Assembly: GCF_004138325.1 (NCBI RefSeq)
Contig: NZ_SBLB01000005.1
Span: forward strand, 372,001-436,000
From: Spirosoma sordidisoli
GTDB taxonomy: Bacteria > Bacteroidota > Bacteroidia > Cytophagales > Spirosomataceae
Length of the DNA stretch: 64,000 nt
Direction of reading: 5' to 3'
Below the pieces are notes generated by a model, which was not told the DNA's origin, did not search any database, and saw only the letters and a program-made list of their open reading frames with translations. Both the position numbers and the translations under genes were made by a program. Positions 1-7,167 of the stretch are shown in pieces. Each line of letters begins with the position of its first letter. Positions within the stretch are counted from its first letter, which is position 1.

Positions 1-468
1 GGCCCTCGTTTGAATTGTTTGCATAACAGTCGGCAACAGCGCCCGGTAGGCTCGGCCGGATACCCGGCCGAACAGGTGTTTTGTTACGCCGGTGAACCAT
101 ACTTCGTGGGTAAACGCGGTCTGGCCGTTCTGCACGTTCAGAAGCCGCTTCACGTATAAAGCACCGAGCGGTAGTTTTGTCCGAAACGTGTATGATTTTC
201 CTTCGATCACTTCGGTGAGAATAAATTTGGATCGGGGGCCACGGTCCGGTGTTAAAACACCAGTGGTGCCCACTGCGAAGGGTCCGTTGAGCGTGGCAGC
301 TTTTAGCCCTTTGTCCCAGCTTTGCCAGTTTGGCACATCGGTCCAGATATGCCAGACGGCCTGCGGTGAAGCCGAGGTACTAACCGTGTGGCTGAAATGC
401 GTATCGGTAGACTGGGCCAGCGCCTGAGTCGCTGCGAGCATCAGCCATAGCAGGATGGAGTAAGACAT
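1..468 (-). CDS. SRPBCC (START-like) family protein, C-terminus cut by window edge
   Basis: An open frame runs from the ATG at 466-468 to base 1 without a stop, so the gene continues outside the window; 156 codons are visible. The first ~19 residues form a signal peptide ending in ALAQ, so the product is probably exported. The following sequence (SASPQAVWHIWTDVPNWQSW, then hydrophobic-ligand-type strands) has the look of the polyketide cyclase/SRPBCC fold, which binds small hydrophobic ligands. No ligand can be inferred. A perfect hairpin lies immediately upstream of its start codon. The Crp-type gene upstream has the same orientation. Family assignment is by pattern only. Confidence 0.7.
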   Translation of the reverse strand, partial: MSYSILLWLMLAATQALAQSTDTHFSHTVSTSASPQAVWHIWTDVPNWQSWDKGLKAATLNGPFAVGTTGVLTPDRGPRSKFILTEVIEGKSYTFRTKLPLGALYVKRLLNVQNGQTAFTHEVWFTGVTKHLFGRVSGRAYRALLPTVMQTIQTRA

Positions 469-471
469 AGC

Positions 472-497
472 GGTAGAGTTTTTGGCAAAACTCTACC
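472..497. promoter_or_regulatory. Perfect 11-bp inverted repeat next to a start codon
   Basis: Arms GGTAGAGTTTT (472-482) and AAAACTCTACC (487-497) are exact reverse complements around a 4-nt loop. The repeat lies 3 bases upstream of the ATG of the SRPBCC gene and 42 bases after the stop of the Crp-type gene, both on the minus strand. It could be a terminator for the upstream gene or an RNA structure masking the ribosome binding site of the downstream one. Confidence 0.6.
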
Positions 498-539
498 ACG
501 GCGGCCCGGCAACCTTTCACCTATGTTAAATTCAGTACG

Positions 540-1103
540 TCACCGAATGTTTTTTCGGATACGACTCAGCGAGGGCTGCGCAATGCCTAGATAAGATGCC
601 AGATGTTTCAGCGGCACCCGCTGTACAAGGTGGGGCCGTTCGACCAGTAGTTGCTGGTAGCGCCGTTCGGCGGTTTCGGTCTGCAGCGCTTCCAGTATAG
701 CTTCTGTATAGTGCTGCACCTCCTGAATGAGCAACCTGATAAACGTGCTCCAGGCATCCAGCCTCAATAGCCGGTTAGCGTCATCATACGTCATGAGCCA
801 GACAACGCTGTTTTCGAGAGCCTCAATACTTTCCCGGGCGGGTTGTTGCGATGTAAAGCTTTTCTGCGATGTAAAGACGTAAGGCACATCGGTAAAGTAT
901 TTGGTGATGTCGTTGCCGTCTTTCAGGATAAAGAACCGCAATAACCCGCTCTCCAGAAAATACAGATGGCGGCAAATACGCCCTTCCGTAAGGATAATGT
1001 GGCCTTTGGCCACATCCTGCCTGACCAGACACGGCTCAATGGATTGCCAGTCGCTCTCGCTGAGCGGGGTATAGCCGGTAATAAACTGACGGAGCGGATG
1101 CAT
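540..1103 (-). CDS. Crp/Fnr-family transcriptional regulator
   Basis: A 187-residue protein with a cyclic-nucleotide-binding-type jelly roll (KGHIILTEGRICRHLYFLES, about residues 33-52) followed by a long dimerisation helix and a short C-terminal helix-turn-helix (LKHLASYLGIAQPSLSRIRK). This is the compact Crp-like type common in Bacteroidota. The effector is unknown: the cNMP-contact residues of true CRP are not clearly present. I start it at the ATG at 1101-1103 (MHPLRQFI), which matches relatives. The frame stays open to an ATG at 1151, but that would add 16 non-conserved residues and overlap pdxJ. It lies 35 bases behind pdxJ in the same direction and may be co-transcribed. Confidence 0.85.
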   Translation of the reverse strand: MHPLRQFITGYTPLSESDWQSIEPCLVRQDVAKGHIILTEGRICRHLYFLESGLLRFFILKDGNDITKYFTDVPYVFTSQKSFTSQQPARESIEALENSVVWLMTYDDANRLLRLDAWSTFIRLLIQEVQHYTEAILEALQTETAERRYQQLLVERPHLVQRVPLKHLASYLGIAQPSLSRIRKNIR

Positions 1104-1138
1104 GGGCTGACGGAGCAAAACAGCAACAGACCCGGCCG

Positions 1139-1852
1139 CTACTCCAGGCACCGTCTGTAGAGCTGGATGGTGTTTTCGAGGCCGAAATAAAGCGCGTCGC
1201 AGATCAGGGCGTGACCGATCGAGACTTCGAGCAGAGCCGGTACCCGTTCGGCAAAGAAACGCAGGTTGTCGAGGCTCAGGTCGTGGCCAGCGTTCAGTCC
1301 TAGTCCTGCTTCCTGCGCTCGCCGGGCCGCCCGGACAAAAGGCGCAACGGCGGCTTCGCGATCGGCCGCGTAGTGCGTAGCGTAAGGTTCGGTATAGAGC
1401 TCGATCCGGTCGGTTCCTACGGCTTTGGCTCCGTCGACCATCCGCTCGTCGGCATCGACAAAGATCGACACCCGAATGCCGTCGGCTTTAAAGGTATCGA
1501 TCAGCTGCCGCAGGTGATCGGCATGGCGAATGGTATCCCAGCCCGCGTTGGAGGTGATGGCATCGGGGGCGTCGGGGACGAGAGTAACCTGTGCCGGTTT
1601 AACCCGTTTCACGAGTTCGATAAACCGCTGGTCGGGGTTGCCTTCAATGTTAAATTCGGTAGTAACGACCTCGTGCAGATCGAGCACGTCCTGGTAGCGG
1701 ATATGCCGCTCATCGGGGCGGGGGTGTACCGTGATTCCCTGCGCGCCAAACCGTTCGCAGTCGAGGGCCACCTGTACCAGGTTCGGATTCGTACCGCCCC
1801 GCGCATTGCGGATCGTCGCGATTTTATTGATGTTGACAGAGAGACGAGTCAT
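1139..1852 (-). CDS. pdxJ: Pyridoxine 5'-phosphate synthase
   Basis: PdxJ condenses 3-amino-2-oxopropyl phosphate with 1-deoxy-D-xylulose 5-phosphate to make pyridoxine 5'-phosphate, the last ring-forming step of the DXP-dependent vitamin B6 route. The 237-residue length is normal. Family hallmarks are the N-terminal [16 protein letters not shown], the [16 protein letters not shown] phosphate/substrate loop, and the C-terminal [12 protein letters not shown] and EVSIGHALI segments of the TIM barrel. The downstream Crp-type regulator has the same orientation. Cytoplasmic enzyme; assignment is firm. Confidence 0.96.
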   Translation of the reverse strand: MTRLSVNINKIATIRNARGGTNPNLVQVALDCERFGAQGITVHPRPDERHIRYQDVLDLHEVVTTEFNIEGNPDQRFIELVKRVKPAQVTLVPDAPDAITSNAGWDTIRHADHLRQLIDTFKADGIRVSIFVDADERMVDGAKAVGTDRIELYTEPYATHYAADREAAVAPFVRAARRAQEAGLGLNAGHDLSLDNLRFFAERVPALLEVSIGHALICDALYFGLENTIQLYRRCLE

Positions 1853-1867
1853 TTTTTTGAATTAGCG

Positions 1868-1991
1868 ATGGAGCGAATGAGTAATTGAATGAATGGCTCT
1901 GCTGGTTTCGTAACTTTGCGGCCAGGCTGAAGGTTCAGCGATTGCTGAAAGGTCTGAATCACCCATTCACTGATTCACTCAATCACTCCAT
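1868..1991. repeat. GAGTGATTGAG-type inverted repeat pair, copy A
   Basis: The left arm 1868-1896 and the right arm 1963-1991 are imperfect reverse complements, each starting or ending in ATGGAG/CTCCAT. They are built from short units of the form GAGYGATTGA. The arms bracket the probable promoter of the YqeY gene. Related pairs occur at 3060-3142 and 14837-14908. Confidence 0.6.
1911..1918 (+). promoter_or_regulatory. Bacteroidota -7 promoter box (TAACTTTG)
   Basis: TAACTTTG matches the TAnnTTTG -7 consensus of Bacteroidota primary-sigma promoters and lies 80 bases before the YqeY start codon. No convincing -33 TTTG at the usual spacing was found, so the call rests on one box. Confidence 0.55.
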
Positions 1992-1997
1992 ACGATT

Positions 1998-2453
1998 ATG
2001 TCTCTCAAACAACAAATTGACGCCGATATCAAGCAGGCCATGCTGGCCAAGGATCAGGACAAACTGCGGGCCCTGCGCGCGGTGAAATCGATGATTCTGC
2101 TCGAGGAAACCAAAGAAGGCGGCACCGGCGAGCTGAAGCCGGACGATGAAACCCGGATTCTGACCAAGGCCGTGAAGCAGCGCAAAGACTCGGCCGATAT
2201 TTACCGGCAGCAGAACCGCGCCGATCTGCTGGCCGTAGAAGAAGTTGAAATTGCGGTCATTGAACAGTACCTGCCCAAGCAACTCTCCGACAGCGAGCTG
2301 AAAGAAACGATTCAGGCTATCATGACCCGGCTGGGAGCTTCGGTACCGTCCGATATGGGTAAGGTCATGGGGGTGGCTACCAAAGAACTGGCTGGTCAGG
2401 CCGACGGCAAAGCCATTTCGGCTCTGGTTCGTACCCTGCTGGCAGGCGGGTAA
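1998..2453 (+). CDS. GatB/YqeY domain-containing protein
   Basis: The 151-residue protein is all-helical and full length for the YqeY family. It matches the C-terminal tRNA-interacting domain of GatB (the amidotransferase that converts Glu-tRNA(Gln) to Gln-tRNA(Gln)) but lacks the catalytic part. Diagnostic segments are IDADIKQAMLAKDQDKLRAL at the N-terminus, RKDSADIYRQQNRADL in the middle and MGKVMGVATKELAGQADGK near the end. Stand-alone YqeY proteins are widespread and poorly understood; a tRNA-related role is inferred from the domain. A TAACTTTG box precedes it and a strong hairpin follows its stop, so it may be a single transcription unit. Confidence 0.93.
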   Translation: MSLKQQIDADIKQAMLAKDQDKLRALRAVKSMILLEETKEGGTGELKPDDETRILTKAVKQRKDSADIYRQQNRADLLAVEEVEIAVIEQYLPKQLSDSELKETIQAIMTRLGASVPSDMGKVMGVATKELAGQADGKAISALVRTLLAGG

Positions 2454-2505
2454 GAGCCGGGTGTCAGGAGTCGGGTTGTAGGGTACGTAGCCTGACGCCC
2501 GGCTC
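2454..2505 (+). terminator. Strong intergenic hairpin, possible terminator
   Basis: Arms GAGCCGGGTGTCAGG (2454-2468) and CCTGACGCCCGGCTC (2491-2505) pair over 15 bp with one mismatch, starting directly after the stop of the YqeY gene. No T-run follows, so it may be a non-canonical terminator or a dispersed repeat. Confidence 0.5.
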
Positions 2506-2550
2506 CTGACTCGTTACGCCAGCCCTGCGCACGTTTTGCCCCACGCCCCT

Positions 2551-3081
2551 ATGTCTGCTCTCGATCTGTTCATGATTATACCCCTGGCCTGGGGCGCGTT
2601 CAACGGCTACCGCAAAGGCCTCCTGGTTGAGATCGTTGCGGTCATTGCGTTTATTGTGGCCATGATTGTAGGGTTCAAGTTCCTGGCCTTCGGAATCGAT
2701 CTGCTGAGCCCGTACATCAGCCGCGAGCTGGCCCGTAAACTGCTTCCCTGGCTGGGGTTCTCGGTCATTTTTTTTCCGACCATATTTCTGGTCAACCAGA
2801 TGGGCTTCGCGCTTCGGCGGTCGCTTAAGTACACCATTCTCGGCACGTTCGATAGTGTGGCCGGTGCGGCCGTCGGTCTTTTTACGTGGTTGTTTGGAAT
2901 TAGTGTGATTCTGTGGTTGTTAAGCTATATGGGCGTCAAAATGCCCGCAAAACATACCCAGAATGCCTTCCTGTATCCGTACGTAGTGCCCGTTGCTCCT
3001 AAAATCATGGACAGGGCCGCCGTTTGGGTACCGAAAGGAGTAGAAGCGGGAAAGACGTTTAGTGAGCGATTGAGTAATTAA
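2551..3081 (+). CDS. CvpA family inner-membrane protein
   Basis: A 176-residue protein with four hydrophobic segments in the CvpA arrangement: an N-terminal LDLFMIIPLAWGAFNGYRKG motif, which is the family signature, then helices around residues 25-45, 68-85 and 100-125. CvpA proteins are linked to colicin V production and envelope stress tolerance in Enterobacteria; the molecular activity is unknown. I prefer the ATG at 2551 to a TTG five codons earlier. The last codons (ERLSN plus stop) are formed by one arm of the dispersed GAGYGATTGA repeat, so the C-terminus may have been reshaped by repeat insertion. Confidence 0.88.
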   Translation: MSALDLFMIIPLAWGAFNGYRKGLLVEIVAVIAFIVAMIVGFKFLAFGIDLLSPYISRELARKLLPWLGFSVIFFPTIFLVNQMGFALRRSLKYTILGTFDSVAGAAVGLFTWLFGISVILWLLSYMGVKMPAKHTQNAFLYPYVVPVAPKIMDRAAVWVPKGVEAGKTFSERLSN

Positions 3082-3142
3082 TGGACTGAGTCCGGCCGAT
3101 GGCGGGAATCGACCCACAACGAATTCGCTCGATCACTCAGAT
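3060..3142. repeat. GAGTGATTGAG-type inverted repeat pair, copy B
   Basis: The left arm GAGCGATTGAGTAATT (about 3063-3078) overlaps the last codons of cvpA. The right arm (about 3120-3142) carries the reverse-complement units CGCTCGATCACTCA. It sits between cvpA and rlmN and resembles copies A and C. Confidence 0.5.
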
Positions 3143-3147
3143 AGCTT

Positions 3148-4194
3148 ATGAAACAAGACATCCGTAAGACCAGCCCGGCTCAGCTGAAAGAGTGGCTCGT
3201 GCAACAGGGCGAGCAGGGCTTCAGGGCGAAACAGATACACGAGTGGCTCTGGAAAAAGTCGGCGCAGTCGTTCGAACAGATGACGAACCTGTCGATATCG
3301 ACGCGGGAACTGCTCAACACCCACTACGAAATAAGGCCGCTCACGGTCGACCAGCAGCAGCGCAGTAACGACGGCACGATCAAGTCGTCGTTTCGGCTGT
3401 TTGACGGAAATCTGGTAGAGGGGGTGCTGATTCCGGCCTTACGCACTGATGACATGGACAGGATGACGGCCTGCGTATCGAGCCAGGTGGGCTGTTCGCT
3501 GACGTGTAAGTTCTGCGCCACGGGCTACATGGATCGCAAACGTAACCTCGATGCGGCTGAGATCTACGACCAGGTGGTGGCCATTGACCGGCAGGCTAAA
3601 GACGCCTATAATTCGCCCCTGACCAACATCGTCTACATGGGTATGGGCGAGCCGCTGCTGAACTACAAAAACGTGCTGGAGTCGGTAGACCGGATTACCT
3701 CGCCCGACGGCCTGGGTATGTCACCGAAGCGCATTACGGTATCGACGGCGGGTATCGCCAAGATGATCCGGCAACTGGGCGACGACCAGGTGAAGTTCAA
3801 CCTGGCGCTGTCGCTGCACGCGGCCAACGACCAGAAGCGCGATACCATCATGCCCATCAATGAGAGCAACACGCTTCAGGCCCTGGGCGATGCGCTGGGC
3901 TACTTCTACAAAAAGACCGGCACCCGGATCACGTTCGAATACATCCTTTTCTACAATTTCAACGACACCCTGCAGGATGCGCAGGAGCTTTGGAAGTTCA
4001 CCAAGCGCGTACCGGCTAAGGTCAATATCATCGAATACAACCCCATCGCCGAAGCTAATTTCAAGAATACCGATCCGCAGACGCTGGACCGGTTTGCGGG
4101 CTACCTCGAAGACAAAGGCGTAACGGTCAACGTCCGTCGTAGCCGTGGCAAAGATATCGATGCCGCCTGCGGCCAGCTGGCCGGCAAATCGTAA
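3148..4194 (+). CDS. rlmN: 23S rRNA (adenine(2503)-C(2))-methyltransferase
   Basis: RlmN is a radical SAM enzyme that methylates C2 of A2503 in 23S rRNA and A37 of some tRNAs. The 348-residue protein has the radical-SAM cluster CxxxCxxC as C116, C120 and C123 (GCSLTCKFCATGY), the N-terminal helical accessory domain (KEWLVQQGEQGFRAKQIHEW), the GMGEPLLN SAM motif, and a C-terminal CG pair in AACGQLAG supplying the methyl-carrying cysteine. Length and motif order are canonical. It follows cvpA by 66 bases. Cytoplasmic, acts on RNA; assignment firm. Confidence 0.97.
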   Translation: MKQDIRKTSPAQLKEWLVQQGEQGFRAKQIHEWLWKKSAQSFEQMTNLSISTRELLNTHYEIRPLTVDQQQRSNDGTIKSSFRLFDGNLVEGVLIPALRTDDMDRMTACVSSQVGCSLTCKFCATGYMDRKRNLDAAEIYDQVVAIDRQAKDAYNSPLTNIVYMGMGEPLLNYKNVLESVDRITSPDGLGMSPKRITVSTAGIAKMIRQLGDDQVKFNLALSLHAANDQKRDTIMPINESNTLQALGDALGYFYKKTGTRITFEYILFYNFNDTLQDAQELWKFTKRVPAKVNIIEYNPIAEANFKNTDPQTLDRFAGYLEDKGVTVNVRRSRGKDIDAACGQLAGKS

Positions 4195-4240
4195 CGTAGA
4201 GACGCGATGGCCGAAAGGGTGGGTTTCCTACCGGGCTGTC

Positions 4241-4366
4241 TATTGCTGACGCATGGGAGGGGCTGACGCATGGGAGACGCAAGGGGTTGCGTCTCTACAA
4301 TCAGATGCGTAGAGACGCAACCCCTTGCGTCTCACACGCGTCAGCCCCTTACACGCGTCAGCAATA
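4241..4366. repeat. Long inverted repeat, 58-bp arms
   Basis: The arms 4241-4298 and 4309-4366 are reverse complements with about five mismatches by eye, separated by a 10-nt loop (4299-4308). Each arm contains two GCTGACGC/GCGTCAGC units and one complete GAGACGCAA palindrome. The whole could form a cruciform or a long RNA hairpin downstream of rlmN. Confidence 0.8.
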
Positions 4367-4450
4367 AAACCCCAACTAATCGACTCCGCCTACTCGCTAA
4401 CGACAGCCCGTCGTAGCCAGTGGGCGGAGTCAGTTAGTAGGCTGGTTTTA
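4366..4450 (+). terminator. Second hairpin, terminator-like
   Basis: AAAACC at 4366-4371 pairs with GGTTTT at 4444-4449, and GACTCCGCC (4382-4390) pairs with GGCGGAGTC (4423-4431), with ACTAA/TTAGT between. An AT-rich tract follows. It could terminate rlmN transcription or belong to the repeat island. Confidence 0.5.
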
Positions 4451-4581
4451 TAATTATTGCGAATGATAGCTGACGCGTAGGGTTGTTGACGCATGAGATG
4501 GCTGATGCGCATGAGACGCAAGGGCCGGGCGGTTGCGTCTCTACTTAACAATTTGGTAATATGGCTTCGCTGTGTTTAGCT

Positions 4582-4589
4582 TACTTTTG
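4582..4589 (+). promoter_or_regulatory. -7 box TACTTTTG for the phosphate transporter
   Basis: TACTTTTG fits TAnnTTTG exactly. It overlaps the first base of a GTG at 4589 that begins the longest open frame. Transcription would start after that GTG, so it argues for the ATG at 4646 as the real start. Confidence 0.65.
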
Positions 4590-4645
4590 TGGCAATCATT
4601 GGCTTACGATCTGGTCGTGGGCCTGTCACTGAAGATTCCCTCTCC

Positions 4646-6067
4646 ATGTTTGGATTAGAAACGGATGTTTTTATCCTCCTGTTTATCAGCTTATTTGCTG
4701 CCTGTGCTTTTGAGTTTGTCAACGGCTTCCACGATACCGCCAATGCGGTAGCTACCGTTATCTATACCAATTCCCTGAAACCAACCGTTGCCGTAGTCTG
4801 GTCGGGTATCTGCAATTTTGCGGGGGTACTGCTGGGCGGCATTGGGGTGGCCATGGGTATCGTCAATCTGCTGCCGGTCGAACTGCTGGTCGACCAGAAC
4901 GTGTACCATAGCGTGGCCATGGTGCTGGCGTTACTGCTGAGTGCTATCGTCTGGAACCTGGGCACCTGGTACTTCGGTTTGCCCAGCTCCAGTTCCCACA
5001 CCCTGATCGGTTCGATCCTGGGCGTCGGGCTGGCCTTCTCAACCATGCCCGACAACAACGCAGGATCGGCGGTCAACTGGGAAAAAGCCGTCGAAACGGG
5101 CGAAGCGCTCCTGCTGTCGCCCCTGCTGGGTTTCAGCCTGGTTATTATTCTGATGTTCCTCATCCGGCGGATAGTGCCCGAAGAAACCAAAGATCAGCTC
5201 TTCAAGGAACCCAAGAAGAATACTCCTCCTCCATCGTGGATTCGGGGTATTCTGATCGTTACCTGCTCGCTGGTCAGTTTCTTCCACGGCAGCAACGACG
5301 GTCAGAAGGGTGTTGGCCTGATCATGCTCATTCTGATCGGTATTGTACCCTTTCAGTTTGCGGTAAAGCCGGATCTTGACCCGCGCCTGCTGCAGCCTAA
5401 TATCGAACGGATCGAGCAGACCATTGCGGCCCTTGACTCGAACCAGCTGGCGCCCATCAACCGTGCCCGCCTGGCCCGTACCCGCACCGAGCTGACCGAG
5501 CTAAAAACAATGGTCAATACCGATAGCGTCACGAACGGCATCCCCCAGCAGAAACGGCTCGACGTTCGGCGGGATCTGTTGCTGATCAACAGCAACATGA
5601 ACAAAATTGCCGAAGATGAAGGGGCCAACCTGAGTGCCAATCAGCTGGCCACCCTGAAAGAAAATCTAGGCGAAAAAAACGGGCTGCGCCGGTTCACCGA
5701 CTACGCCCCGTTGTGGGTTATCCTGATGATTGCGCTCTCGCTGGGGCTGGGAACGATGATCGGCTGGCGCCGGATCGTGGTAACGGTAGGCGAGAAGATT
5801 GGGAAACAGCACCTGACCTACGCCCAGGGCGCTTCGGCCGAGCTGACGGCTGCGTTCATGATCGGACTGGCCTCGTGGCTTAAGCTGCCCGTCAGTACAA
5901 CCCACGTGCTGTCGTCGGGGATTGCCGGTAGTATGGTGGCCAACAAAGGGATAAAAAACCTGCAGGCGGGTACGGTTCGTAACATAGCCCTGGCCTGGGT
6001 ACTGACGCTGCCCGTATCGGTGCTGCTTTCGTTTACCCTCTACATCTTCTTCCGCTGGCTTCTGTAA
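4646..6067 (+). CDS. Inorganic phosphate transporter, Pit family
   Basis: A 473-residue inner-membrane permease of the PiT family, which moves phosphate (with H+ or Na+ and metal) into the cell. The two duplicated family signatures are present: FVNGFHDTANAVATVI with GLPSSSSHTLIGSILG in the first half, and FFHGSNDGQKGVG with LPVSTTHVLSSGIAGSM in the second. Between them is a hydrophilic, helix-rich insertion of about 110 residues (roughly residues 240-355), as seen in longer Pit proteins. The start is set at 4646 because a -7 promoter box covers the upstream GTG. It converges on the acyltransferase gene with only 26 bases between. Confidence 0.94.
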   Translation: MFGLETDVFILLFISLFAACAFEFVNGFHDTANAVATVIYTNSLKPTVAVVWSGICNFAGVLLGGIGVAMGIVNLLPVELLVDQNVYHSVAMVLALLLSAIVWNLGTWYFGLPSSSSHTLIGSILGVGLAFSTMPDNNAGSAVNWEKAVETGEALLLSPLLGFSLVIILMFLIRRIVPEETKDQLFKEPKKNTPPPSWIRGILIVTCSLVSFFHGSNDGQKGVGLIMLILIGIVPFQFAVKPDLDPRLLQPNIERIEQTIAALDSNQLAPINRARLARTRTELTELKTMVNTDSVTNGIPQQKRLDVRRDLLLINSNMNKIAEDEGANLSANQLATLKENLGEKNGLRRFTDYAPLWVILMIALSLGLGTMIGWRRIVVTVGEKIGKQHLTYAQGASAELTAAFMIGLASWLKLPVSTTHVLSSGIAGSMVANKGIKNLQAGTVRNIALAWVLTLPVSVLLSFTLYIFFRWLL

Positions 6068-6084
6068 CGGTACCCTGAGTACCG
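6068..6084. terminator. Short hairpin between convergent genes
   Basis: CGGTAC (6068-6073) and GTACCG (6079-6084) form a 6-bp stem with a 5-nt loop directly after the transporter stop. It may serve as a weak shared terminator for the convergent acyltransferase; there is no clear T-run. Confidence 0.35.
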
Positions 6085-6093
6085 GATACGGTC

Positions 6094-6900
6094 TTATTTC
6101 ACCCAGGCCGGTGTTTCCTGCTCGATAGCCTGACGAACTTTGGCAACGATGTCGTCAACGCTATCGTCGGGGCTGATCTGCATGGGTGCTTTGAAGCGAA
6201 CTGTCAGCAGGGTATTCCGTTTTTTGAAGCGCAGCCCTTTCTTGTCGAAGGCCCGCCGAAAGCCATTGATGACAACCGGCACCACAATCGGTTCATTATT
6301 TTTGATGAGGTGGCCCGTTCCCTTACGGATCGGCGCAAACGGGCTGGTTGTGCCCTGCGGGAAGCTTACGACCCAGCCGTGCGCCAGCGCTTTGGCAATT
6401 TTATCATTGGCGGAAGTATCGACCGACCGCTGTACTTCACGCCCCTCGGCCCGCCATGACCGCTCAATGGTCAGCGCCCCCCCAGCCGCAAAAATGCGCG
6501 GTATAATTCCCTTCTGCATCGTTTCTGAGGCAGCTACGTAGTACTGACGCGCCCGGGGCCCCAGCAGGTAAACCGGCGGCAGCAGGGTATTCTGAAAGCC
6601 CCACTTCACCGCGCAGAAGACGTGGAAAAACGCAATCACATCGGCAAAATACGTCTGGTGATTAGACAGAAACAGAACGTTGTTGATGGGCAGATTCTCG
6701 AGATGTTCGGTGCCTTCGATCTGAATCCGGTTCACCACCGTGTAGCGTGCGTACGTTAGCCAGCCTACTATACCGATCAGTATTCGTCTGATTAACAGTG
6801 AACTACCAAACGGGTCGCATTCAAAAAGCCCCAACACATCCAGCGGCATCAGGAACTTAGGCAGGTAACTGTATTTAGTCGGTTTAACGTACTTCATCAC
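6094..6900 (-). CDS. Lysophospholipid acyltransferase (PlsC-like) family protein
   Basis: A 268-residue glycerolipid acyltransferase fold. Motif I is NHQTYFADVI (the NHxxxxD type), where His and Asp are the catalytic pair. Motif III reads FPQGTTSPF, where the usual form is FPEGTRS, and a motif IV-like VVPVVINGFRRAF follows. The family transfers an acyl chain to lysophosphatidate or related lipids at the inner membrane. The Glu-to-Gln and Arg-to-Thr changes in motif III suggest a different acceptor from classical PlsC. ATGs at 6900 and 6897 are both possible. It is convergent with the phosphate transporter and has no operon partner. Confidence 0.85.
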   Translation of the reverse strand: MMKYVKPTKYSYLPKFLMPLDVLGLFECDPFGSSLLIRRILIGIVGWLTYARYTVVNRIQIEGTEHLENLPINNVLFLSNHQTYFADVIAFFHVFCAVKWGFQNTLLPPVYLLGPRARQYYVAASETMQKGIIPRIFAAGGALTIERSWRAEGREVQRSVDTSANDKIAKALAHGWVVSFPQGTTSPFAPIRKGTGHLIKNNEPIVVPVVINGFRRAFDKKGLRFKKRNTLLTVRFKAPMQISPDDSVDDIVAKVRQAIEQETPAWVK

Positions 6901-7167
6901 AGGTAAAGGTGTCGGTAATCAGTAAAGATAAAAGATCACTACAATGTTTTCAAGAAAAAATACAACGGTTCGCGGTCCGAAAAGAACGGGTCGGCAAGCC
7001 TGAAGCGAGTGGCCGCACAAAAATATTCGGACTGGATTAATCCTTTTTCCTCGACCTCTATCCAACCCACGAACAACGCAACAAACCCCGCTACTCCCAA
7101 CGCCTATTGCCGACACTCTACGCAAACTCGTTCAGCTTTACCATTAACCATTTTTTCGCTTACAGTC

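Larger units (their letters stand above)
4195..4580. repeat. Repeat-filled intergenic region (GAGACGCAA palindromes, long hairpins)
   Basis: No gene is visible between rlmN and the phosphate transporter. The region holds the unit GTAGAGACGC at 4196-4205 and three GAGACGCAA...TTGCGTCTC palindromes (4274-4295 with loop GGGG, 4312-4333 with loop CCCC, 4513-4541). It also holds many GCTGACGCATG/ACGCGTCAGC units and two large hairpins listed separately. The density of structured units suggests nested insertion of a dispersed palindromic repeat family. Confidence 0.75.
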
